From Pohlia nutans (lineage: Eukaryota > Streptophyta > Bryopsida > Bryales > Mniaceae), in contig CM040090.1 of NCBI GenBank assembly GCA_022496805.1, positions 4,396,001-4,460,000 of the forward strand: a stretch of 64,000 bases of DNA, read 5' to 3'. The position numbers and the translations under genes are program-made. The notes below the pieces were generated by a model. The model made no database searches. It was not told where the DNA came from and saw nothing but the letters and a program-made list of their open reading frames with translations. Positions 55,601-64,000 of this stretch are shown here, piece after piece (position 1 is the stretch's first letter; each line of letters opens with the position of its first letter).

Positions 55601-56767
55601 TTGAGATCACTGGTCAGATATTTTGTGGTGAAAGGAACTCGTGACTGATCATGCAAGAGCCGGTTCTGGCAGGGAAGTACACTCCGCAATACACGTGGCT
55701 GGTGCAGACCCTGGCGGCCGTAAACAGGAAAGTGACGCCATGGCTGATCATCTTAGTGCACTCGCCGTGGTATAACTCCTACAACTATCACTACATGGAG
55801 GGCGAGACCGTGCGAGTCATCTTCGAGCCTCTCATTGTGGCTGCCAAAGCCGATCTTGTGTTCGCTGGCCATGTTCATGCCTACGAACGATCTGTACGTT
55901 CCTTTTTGCCTCTCTCACTTCTCCATTGACCAAGGATTCATCAATTCAATCGATCAATTTATAATCCAAAATTTATATATCACCGGAATCAGTGATGGAC
56001 ATTGCATGTGTTGGTCCAAAAACAAATAAATTTGAACAAAAGGAAGTCCTCCTAGGACCTAGTCATTACTGCTTAAATAGACATGTGGACTTCTTTGTCC
56101 TTGAGGGGTTGAAAATGCTCAAAACCATGTGCACTTTCTTATCCCATTCCACCTACACATCCAACCTGCTACTTTCTTTTATGATCATTTTTGTGCAAAA
56201 AGCACTTGAATGATAAGAATTTGTGCTAAATTCCACTTTGAACAAACTTAAATCATCCATGAGTTAAGTGTAGTACTCTTTTGCAGTTTTTTAACAGTAG
56301 GCCACATCATGCTAAATTTTATTGTGGTATTCTATTATTGCAGTACCCAGTGTCAAACATCAAGTACAATATAACGAACGGCATCTGCACTCCTCAAGTT
56401 GACCCGTCAGCGCCCACATATATCACGATTGGTGATGGTGGAAACATTGAAGGCCTAGCAGCAAAGTAAGTCATCTTGAAAAAGTTTGTGCGTGTGTTTT
56501 CCCTTCACTATCTTGATACTAAAAAGAAGATTTTTTTTGTTTTTTGGTAAAAGTCCTGATGAAGTGCAATGTTAATTTTTTGTTTTGTGTGGTGTCAGCT
56601 ACACAGAGCCTCAACCCAATTACTCAGCATTTCGGGAAGCCAGTTTTGGCCACGGACTGTTGGACATCAAGAACCGCACCACTGCGGTATGGACATGGCA
56701 CAGGAATCAGGACGGCGAAGCTGTTTCAGCAGACTCTGTGGTCATTCGCAACAAAGTTTTTGGTTAG
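52667..56767 (+). CDS. PAP: secreted purple acid phosphatase, high-molecular-weight plant type
   Basis: Exons: 52667-52873, 53827-54024, 54159-54273, 54728-54951, 55070-55208, 55673-55893, 56344-56465, 56599-56767. All are GT..AG, and they sum to 1,395 nt (464 aa), the usual length for this plant class. Residues 1-28 are a signal peptide with a Val-rich core. The N-terminal fibronectin-like domain (about 70-170) has [14 protein letters not shown] and [13 protein letters not shown]. The catalytic domain carries every metal ligand: Asp175 (GDLG), Asp202 and Tyr205 (GDLAY), Asn239 (GNHE), His324 (VHSPWY), His361 and His363 (GHVHAYE). These serve a binuclear Fe-metal centre that hydrolyses phosphate monoesters. 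The C-terminal block GDGGNIEGL and FREASFGHG is also intact. Several N-glycosylation sequons are present. Extracellular or cell-wall phosphate recovery is likely (inference from the family). Intron 1 carries a MITE. Confidence 0.96.
52947..53220. mobile_element. CACTA-like MITE in phosphatase intron 1
   Basis: The left end is CACTGGAAGCTTTGGAGAG and the right end, reversed, CACTGGGAACTTTGACTGG, with ATT on both sides (52944-52946, 53221-53223). The interior is built almost wholly of GTTTAGCCCCGGCTAAAC-like palindromes and their halves, about eight of them. CACT-type termini, a 3-bp target and subterminal repeat arrays fit the CACTA (En/Spm) superfamily. Confidence 0.7.
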
Positions 56768-56924
56768 GTAGTTGGCAACACTTGGAAAAATTACAGTGGA
56801 TGCAACTGTCAGTCCACATCCAACACAGAATTTAGTGTTTCACTTGTACTTCTACAAATAAGAAACAGATCACCTCCATGGTCATTGCTGTACAGTACAA
56901 ATTTCCTTCTTGTCCATTCCTGCC

Positions 56925-56930
56925 AATAAA
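56925..56930 (+). promoter_or_regulatory. candidate polyadenylation signal of the phosphatase gene
   Basis: AATAAA lies 158 bp after the stop codon, within TGCCAATAAAAGTGG. Plants tolerate variants, so this is only a likely choice. Confidence 0.45.
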
Positions 56931-56949
56931 AGTGGCACAAGGTTTGCAA

Positions 56950-58928
56950 ACTTCTGATCGACCTCTCTGATCCACACAACTCTCATCTGCATTGCAAAAG
57001 AATTCCCACATTTCTGTCAATTTTCTTGTGACTTTGTTTTATGGACATCACTGAGTGTTGTGAACTTGAAACCCTTCTCCTTGAATTGGAAATTCCACTA
57101 CCATGGGATTACTAACAAATTATCCTCTTGTGAATGTATACTGAATCAGTATATGAGTCATTTTCATTGAGAGAGTTGTACTGTACAATGATCATATATG
57201 AACAAGGTATCGGTTGATATTCAGGGCCTGGTAGTATTTTTTTATTTTTTTTACCACAGTGATCTTTTCTCCGAACACGAAAAAGAAAGAAAGAAATTAT
57301 TCCAAAAAAATCAAGAGATTGTAACAAAGAAAGTGCAAGAGAAGAATTAAGATATCCACAACGGAAACGTTGAGATTGAGATGGTCGAACTAGGTAGAAC
57401 ACGAAAATTCTAAGTCCAAATATCCCAAACCAGAATCGAGAAGTGTAAAAAGGGTTACATTACCAAAAATCTCGTTTTTTAACACGATGGATAGTCTTCA
57501 CCTAAAAGGCACGGCCCTACAGAATCTCAAAAGTGTTAATAATTCTTTTGTAGTATACAATGTGTTACACAATTTGAAAAAAGAAACCCAAGTAATGTTT
57601 TTGTTTGTAAATCAATGAATTTCAAACTTGGCCATCCTCTTTACTTAGTTTTGTTTGAAATTAATTAATTTTTTATCAATAGTTGTTTTACAAATTCCAA
57701 ATTACAACCACTTCAACATCTTTTGGAGATGTCGGTGTATAAAATTTCAGATCCAACGTCATCTAAGATTGATATTACAATCATCAAAATGTTTTGAAAC
57801 ATAGATAAAATATAGTAAAATTTAGAAGACATCAGATAGAACTTGCTTGATTTAGCCATGCTTCCATTTACACAGTTGAATATTATTAATAGTATCACTA
57901 ATTTCAACAGAGATATATTTTTAAAATATCACCAAAAAAAACTGTGATTTCTCTGTAACCATAGTAGGCTCCAAAGGATTAACTTCTAACCTCCAATAAA
58001 ATACATAGAATCTAAAATGCATTATGTACAACTTTTATTCATACATCAAGTTCAAAACATCTCTCTTAACATAGTTGCATTTTACGATGCATCTTTGTAA
58101 TTCTTCAAATGTGGAGAGAGGATTGTACTACGCATTTAGGGGTTGACCTCTGAAGGATCTGTTTCTCAAAGAACACATCAAAATTGTCGTTTTTTAGGGC
58201 CTCACTAGTCATAGTTTACAACAACCAGTTGAATGATGAAATGATAATGTCCTTCATCAACACCATCGTCGACGACATTCAACCATTGGGAAAAGAATAG
58301 TAATGCTTGCTGATCTCCGAGATTATTTCTTAATGGGGCCGGTATGTCTGTGGGTGTGTGATGGTTTGATATGATTTTCAATTGCTATTGAGTTCTAAAC
58401 CTCATGTTGACAGAATCATGAAGACGCTGAAATATATTGAGCTCTTGTTGATTCTAATTCTCATGTCGAAAGAAAATAGACAGTGCGGATAATGCATATA
58501 ACTAAGTAGGTTAAATTGCTCATGCTAGAGTTTGGCACGAGAATTGAATCAGCATGGGAACCGTCCTTGGTGTGCGTGCGTGTAGTATATATCATTCAGT
58601 AGCCTTCACTGGCTCTGCCTTGCTCTTGAGGAGAATGTGCAGCATATTCTACTACATTTATCATTCAAGAACAATCAGTAGAGCCTACCCATGTTTTTTT
58701 CACAGATGGAGGTTTTGGAAAACTAAAAGAGAAGGTAACCATGCATGGTCTTTGTTGACACATCCCCACATGTCCCTCACTTTTAAAAAGAGCAAAATTA
58801 TAAGTAATAATACTTTGAACCCAAGAATGTTATGGTGCATGGCTAACCAATAGAAAATGGGCAACTTGAATTTAAAAAATGCCTTGAACATTGCACCACT
58901 TTTTTGTTCCTTCTTTAACAGTGGTTTA
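56950..58928. other. intergenic DNA with a decayed C element
   Basis: At 57979-58146 a shortened family C copy is recognisable: it starts TTAACTTCTAACCTCC and ends GCATTTAGGGGTTGA, so its right TTAA has mutated. Otherwise no gene or bounded repeat is supported. Confidence 0.5.
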
Positions 58929-59265
58929 GAGCAGGCCCAACAACATTCTCTTTCCACTCACCAACGCTATTTCTAACTGATAAAATGCCTCTCATAGTTT
59001 GGAGTTTGATATTTTTACACCAAACATTGTTCATATGACGGAGGTGGTTTTCACATCAAGCACTTTGTCCTACTCTGTGACAAGACCATGCTCCCACTTT
59101 ATGAAGTTAACTTTAGTAAACTTATTCTCTGTCGTTATGATTGTCCCAAGTTGTGACAAAAGTAATAGTTTTAAATTGACTGATCACCTCTATTTTAGGC
59201 ATGCTTGGTGTTTGTTGTTGGGGAAGTTCCTAATCCTCTCACACCATCTTGGATGTGGACTTGGT
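58929..59265. mobile_element. PIF/Harbinger-like MITE W copy 2, truncated
   Basis: Begins TTA then GAGCAGGCCCAACAACATTC and follows W copy 1 to about GGACTTGGTGC. After that the similarity stops and no right terminus is found. Confidence 0.7.
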
Positions 59266-59767
59266 GCTTGTATTGAATGTCTCCTTAATTTACACAGACT
59301 TGTCTGTTTAATTTACTCGCCGTTCTTCTTAAGTTAGACTAGGTTGTCTTGTATTGAAGTACATCCGACACAACAGTTTTGATGACATAGCCTTGATGTG
59401 CATGCACGGCCTATATTGTATGATAGATTAGTTTTGGAACATCTTATTACCCAATCCGAACAATTTTGCAAAGAAACAAAAGGTAAAATTATGAGAAAGA
59501 GATAGTTTAGACGATCGATCAGACATCCTGCGGTAATCATCAGCAACAGTGTCTAACTAACTCTAACACAAAAAGGCCTAAGGTAGAAGCATCAAACCTG
59601 TTAGGGACCAATTCTAGTCACCTATGCAAGCACCTATTTCAACTTTGTGAGTTCCCAATCAAATTATCACAACCATTAGTTATAGCAGTTTGGTGATCAA
59701 TTATGAAGGCAAAGTTAGCAATCTAATTTGATTAGAAATGAAAAACGAGTATTGGTTCCCCTACTAA

Positions 59768-60138
59768 GGGCCGCTTCACACTATGGCCAAAGGTCAAGAG
59801 GCCGTCGATTTCCACCAATCAAATTGCAAGAAACCATGGGTTCGGCCTCTCGACCCTTCACACTAGAAGCCAAAGTCCAACGGCCGTCACTCTCCAAAAT
59901 GCTTACATGGCGGTACTTTTTGACCAAGGCGATGGCCTCTCAAGAGGAAGTTTGGGTTGGACAGGAATGAAAACCCAAACTATGGTTGAGAGGCCGTCGA
60001 TTTGTTTTCATAAAAAATGAAAACTATATTTTATTGCCTATTTTCAGTAGATTTCTTTGGACTCTCAACAAAGTTTGGACTTTTGGACTCTCAATCCCAC
60101 CGCCTCTCGGCTTGGACGGCCATAGTGTGAAGCGACCC
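59768..60138. mobile_element. PIF/Harbinger-like MITE V copy 2
   Basis: 371 bp with left end GGGCCGCTTCACACTATGG and right end CCATAGTGTGAAGCGACCC, with TAA at 59765-59767 and 60139-60141. It aligns along its whole length with V copy 1. Confidence 0.9.
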
Positions 60139-60300
60139 TAACATCAATAGTGGTCTATGCAGATTGAGTTTGAAAATTCACAACAAAAGCATAAAGTGTG
60201 ACAAAATTAAATAAAAATTGGGATTGATCATTAAACCCAAAGTTTTATGTTGCTGCAGTTTTTTATCATTGAAAACCATCGCTCTTCAAACTGACAGGTA

Positions 60301-60711
60301 AGGTAGGAAAACCAAAAACGGTGAAAATAAGGTGATTTGACCAGAAGGAATGGAGTTAGAAATTATGTGAAATTTTTTTGAGATGAAGAAGAAGAAATGA
60401 TGAAGAATGCAAGTTGTTTCGTATTTTTATTCCCCGTAAATAATTATCTACAATTTCTCAAAGTGGGAAGTTTGTCAAACCCCCTTCTTGTATACTAAAC
60501 TCTTCCTTTTCTGCACATGAAAGCACCTAAAACGGTTAACTAATATCACAGAGAACCGCACACAAGATTCCAAAAAAATTAGTAATTTTTAGTAAGTTTT
60601 TAGTAATCCTTGTCATGCAAAAATTCTCCATTTTCGATCTACCACCTCCCTGCTTTTAAAGAACTCTAGTGCACGCCTTGAGGGCATTAACCGTTTTTGG
60701 TTTTCCTACCT
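60301..60711. mobile_element. TA-flanked Stowaway-like MITE BB
   Basis: 411 bp. Left AGGTAGGAAAACCAAAAACG, extending one more G, and right its perfect reverse complement, flanked by TA on both sides. The interior is AT-rich and non-coding. Confidence 0.87.
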
Positions 60712-61202
60712 TATTGGTGCCTCCACCCAAACGTAGTTATGAGTGACGAAGTGGATGTCCAGATGTCATTTGTTGACATCTAAGCACGATGAAGTCAATC
60801 GCGTGGAAAGGTCCGTGGATGCAATTGCATATGTGTAATTCATGGTTGAAAAGAAAGAGTTGAGCAACTACTTGCAAATCACCAGGAACCTGGCGAGGAA
60901 ATGAACGGACAAGCTGGTTTTTGCATTGAGACTCATTGAAATGATATACTGTATCTTAAATTGGCAAGCAAATACTTCTCCACTCGATCTCCAGCCAACC
61001 AGGGTAATCGGCCTTCTGTAAGCTTACTGTACTTCTGCGTGCGTGCATCTAGTCAGCGTTGACTGATTTGCTAGATTCCCCTGTCGAAGGCAGAATATAT
61101 TTTCACGGTGAACGTAAGTCAACGTTTTGCTAAAACCGGGTTCTGTCTTAAATTCATACCAATATTCCTGTATGACCTACTACCAGGGTGCCTTGAGACA
61201 TA

Positions 61203-61601
61203 AGGTAGGATGTCCTAAAACCACCAACTTAAGAAATATGGCCTCATTTTAACAAGGTTATTTATGAGAAATATTTTTTGGTCATTTGGAAAAAGATTTT
61301 TCACAGAATGCGCAAATCTTTGCAATTTAATTCCCAATATTCAAATTGACACAAATTTTTGAAGTGAAAAGAACTTTGTCACCCAAATCAGACCTCTAGG
61401 CTTTCACATGTTCACACCACGTGGTACAAATTTTCACTCATAATGATACCCAAAACCACCAAATACTTCTTTGCAATGCTTGGCATGCCATTGGTCTACT
61501 TGAATAGTGAAATTGGCGGTTTTGAGTCTCAACTGTGGTGGCCCCAAGAAAGGTCTACATGTTATAATTGAGGGTAGTGGTGGTTTTAAGACATCCTACC
61601 T
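61203..61601. mobile_element. TA-flanked Stowaway-like MITE CC
   Basis: 399 bp. Left AGGTAGGATGTCCTAAAACC and right GGTTTTAAGACATCCTACCT, flanked by TA. The first eight bases (AGGTAGGA) are shared with BB, suggesting a common transposase. Confidence 0.87.
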
Positions 61602-61603
61602 TA

Positions 61604-62590
61604 ATTCAGTTTGGTTTCCCCTCAACTGATATAACGTTCTTTAGCACTTGTGAAGTGTACCCTGGAATAAGTATTGTTGTACAAGAATCACAGTAGCAGA
61701 ATTTAGAATATTGGACATGCCACGTCATTATCTACCTAAAGAATAATGATGGAGGGTTGGAAGTCCACAGTAGCTTTGCCTCAAGAATCATATGTTTTGA
61801 ATTTTTATCACTAGTAGAAAAGGTGGCGTGTGCATGTGTGGAATTGTGTTCCACTTGCATGGGTATCTCCCCATGGCAGTGCCACCTTTCTACGAGTGTA
61901 TATTTTGTGCAGTGAGAGCAATAGGGTGAATCGCCTGACAAGGATGGAATGACAAGGAACAAGAATAGATTATTGCCGTTGTTCAATTCTTGAAGCGGAA
62001 ATTATATATAATTTGGGCCGTTGCAGTCCATGGCCAATTCATCTTGTTTAATTTGTATATATAGTAAAATATACAAATTGGAACCTATGGCCAGTTATAG
62101 TGCAAAGCCTCAAAGGCCAATTCTAATTGAAAAGTCCAAACCTTTAGTTGGTCATAATGTGAAATTCCAAAGGCCCGAGGAGGTCACTGTTCAAAAATTA
62201 AAAAACTGTGAGTTAAAGTATAAGGTTCATTTTATTCATTGGGAAGTAAATTTTCTACCTAGTTATAAAAAAATTAATGTAATTATAAGGAATGATTGAG
62301 ATTATACCTAGAATATACCTCAAATATTTCAATTATGTGATAGCCCCATTTAATTACCTTGTTAACGCAATTGTCTATGTTGATTCAATAGCGTGACCTT
62401 CCTAGGCCCAAAGGCCAAGTCCAAAGTACAAGCCCCATACCTTCATTTGCAAAAAAATTAATCCCATTATTTCTTTAATTCATCAACAACCTCTTAAAAG
62501 AGAATCCGCCGTAAAAATGACAAGGTTTTGAAATTGATCCAACTATTGAAACGTATTATTCTATAGATTTGCACTATGTATGTGTGTTCT
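61604..62590. other. intergenic DNA, no feature seen
   Basis: An open stretch at 62021-62299 has no recognised domain or splice context. Nothing else is supported. Confidence 0.4.
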
Positions 62591-63378
62591 TTAACCCCTA
62601 CGCTTTGAAGAGATCATTTCGTGGTTGCTGCCCATTTTCTTGGGCTATCCACGTCTAAAAAATAACTTTTTTTAAAACAAAACATACAATGTCATAGCTA
62701 AACGAGTCTTCTTTTCAATCCAATTGGAATTATGTCCACACGATCAAAACTCCACTTAGGGGAATTTTCAAAGTGAAACACCTCAACGCTGAAATCAGCT
62801 TCAACCTTCGGGTAGGTTTGCCAAAAAATTTAAGCCAATGAGATTCATTAGGCATTTCAAAGGAACTTTTGTTCACCTCACATGGATTGCATGCCACGAG
62901 TTGTGGGCTCTTTCAATTGGAGGAGAGTTGAAGGGATAATCTAATGTGACCAAAATCTCTTACTTTATTTCATGCCCTCATCCATTACAAGGCTTCTGGA
63001 AGATCGCTAACGAATTGAACATCTTGTCAAAATGACTCATGCATATTGTTAACTACCTCATCTTGAGGATGGTCAAAATGGCACATCATTTCAATTTATT
63101 TATTTTTGTTTTGGGAGTTGATCAAAGCAAGGCTGCCCAAAATTTTTAAGGTCTGAAATTTCAAAATCTCAACTTCATTTGCTTATTATCTTGACAACCA
63201 TACACGGGTTCAAATGTTTTTAAAATTTGAGGGATGGTTTATAAAGCCTAGGAATACAAGATCCTACGGTTGGAATGAGAAAAAGAAAGTTTTGAAAATC
63301 ATTTAGAGATCATCAATGAAATAACCATAGTGAGGCAGTTTTGAGTGGGGACCCCGGCGTTGGGCATGTAGTGGTTAA
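62591..63378. mobile_element. TTAA MITE, diverged family A copy 3 (P)
   Basis: It runs from TTAACCCCTACGCTTTG to GGCATGTAGTGGTTAA. Interior pieces (CAAAACTCCACTTAGGGGAA, then GTGAAACACCTCAACG) are diverged versions of the A block around CTCCACCCGGGAGAAATT. Its right TTAA (63375-63378) is shared with Q. Confidence 0.65.
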
Positions 63379-63617
63379 CCCTTAAACGACAATTCCTTGC
63401 TTGATACCACACCCAAAAATCTCTTTTAAATTCCATTTTAAGCACGAATCTGTGTTTAATTTACTTTAGCTTTATTCTAAAGAAGTATAGATCTTTCTAA
63501 GGTGCTCGGTTTGGAATTTTAAAAACCCCATTTGGTGCAATGGTGTAGAAGTTATGAGCAAGATTCCCCCAAACTAAAACCAAGCCCGTGGGGCTGGGGT
63601 TGTCGTTTAAGGGTTAA
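63375..63617. mobile_element. TTAA MITE, family Q
   Basis: 243 bp. Left TTAACCCTTAAACGACAA and right TTGTCGTTTAAGGGTTAA are perfect reverse complements over 18 bp. This is the cleanest terminal repeat among the TTAA group in the window. Confidence 0.92.
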
Positions 63618-63925
63618 ATTCTTACTCCGATTTTAAAAATTGAGAACTAATAAAACAAAAAATCGGAATTCGAGCTTTAAGCCTATAATCACAGTCTACG
63701 AAAAGAAATTAATTATAGAATCACACATACATACAAATTTGATGTACACAATGACGAAATTCTTTATAAATTAAAAAATAATAATAATAAAATAAAAATA
63801 AATCTTTTTTATTTGATATGAAAGTCTTCTTCACTGCTTTATAAATTTCACTACAGTTTCGAATCTTTACAAAAAAAAAAAATTGGATATGACCACATAC
63901 TAGTCATAAGCTCCATCTTGGAAGG

Positions 63926-64000
63926 TTAACCCCTAAACGTCCAGGCATCCAGTTTCTGGACGTTTGTTGGTCAAACCCAATTTTGATCTTGAAGACGACT
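63926..64000. mobile_element. left end of a TTAA MITE, cut by the window edge
   Basis: Opens TTAACCCCTAAACGTCCAGG, followed by a short hairpin CGTCCAG...CTGGACG as in families C and F. The rest lies outside the window. Confidence 0.7.

Noticed and set aside
1..64000. CRISPR arrays, bacterial operons, Shine-Dalgarno sites
   Set aside because: No regularly spaced direct repeats with unique spacers. The genes are spliced and plant-type, so prokaryotic features are not expected.
1..64000. tRNA, rRNA or snRNA genes
   Set aside because: No cloverleaf with A and B boxes and no conserved rRNA segment was recognised by eye. A covariance-model scan would be needed to exclude them.

Overview
This is a window of a plant nuclear genome. 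The evidence is spliceosomal introns with GT..AG borders, plant-specific gene families, Arabidopsis-type telomere repeats (TTTAGGG) used as promoter boxes, and very AT-rich intergenic DNA. A two-domain plastid-type D-alanine--D-alanine ligase is present. Introns are about 80-950 bp, and miniature DNA transposons pack the intergenic space. I cannot name the species. A non-seed plant (moss, liverwort, lycophyte or fern) or a streptophyte relative would fit, but that is inference.

Four host genes can be rebuilt exon by exon, and in each the exon lengths sum to an open frame. (1) 8345-12431, minus: an 11-exon DEAD-box RNA helicase of the plant RH26/RH31 type with a probable organelle presequence (742 aa). 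(2) 20335-22697, minus: a 3-exon LEA-2 domain protein with one membrane anchor (264 aa). (3) 27554-35556, plus: a 25-exon tandem D-Ala--D-Ala ligase with a probable plastid transit peptide (960 aa). (4) 52667-56767, plus: an 8-exon secreted purple acid phosphatase with all seven metal ligands (464 aa), preceded by a TATA box and a 5'UTR intron. The genes look unrelated in function, as is usual for plant chromosomal neighbours.

Most of the rest is transposon-derived. The main signal is a group of short elements whose ends read TTAA-CCC(C/T)TAAA, with inverted terminal repeats and TTAA target duplications. I count about 28 copies or part copies in several internal-sequence families (called A to U here). 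They lie in intergenic DNA, in introns, end to end and nested inside one another. One nested pair preserves the empty site and shows that the duplicated target is TTAA, as in the piggyBac superfamily. Other groups are hAT-like elements with 8-bp duplications (G), PIF/Harbinger-like elements with TAA/TTA (V, W, X, Y, Z), TA-flanked foldbacks and Stowaway-like elements (FB1, FB2, FB3, BB, CC), a CACTA-like element in a phosphatase intron, and a decayed Tc1-type transposase at the left end.

The most complex locus is 42172-44770. There a D element is split by an F element, which is split by a 1.8-kb hAT-like G element carrying an intron-containing gene of unknown family.
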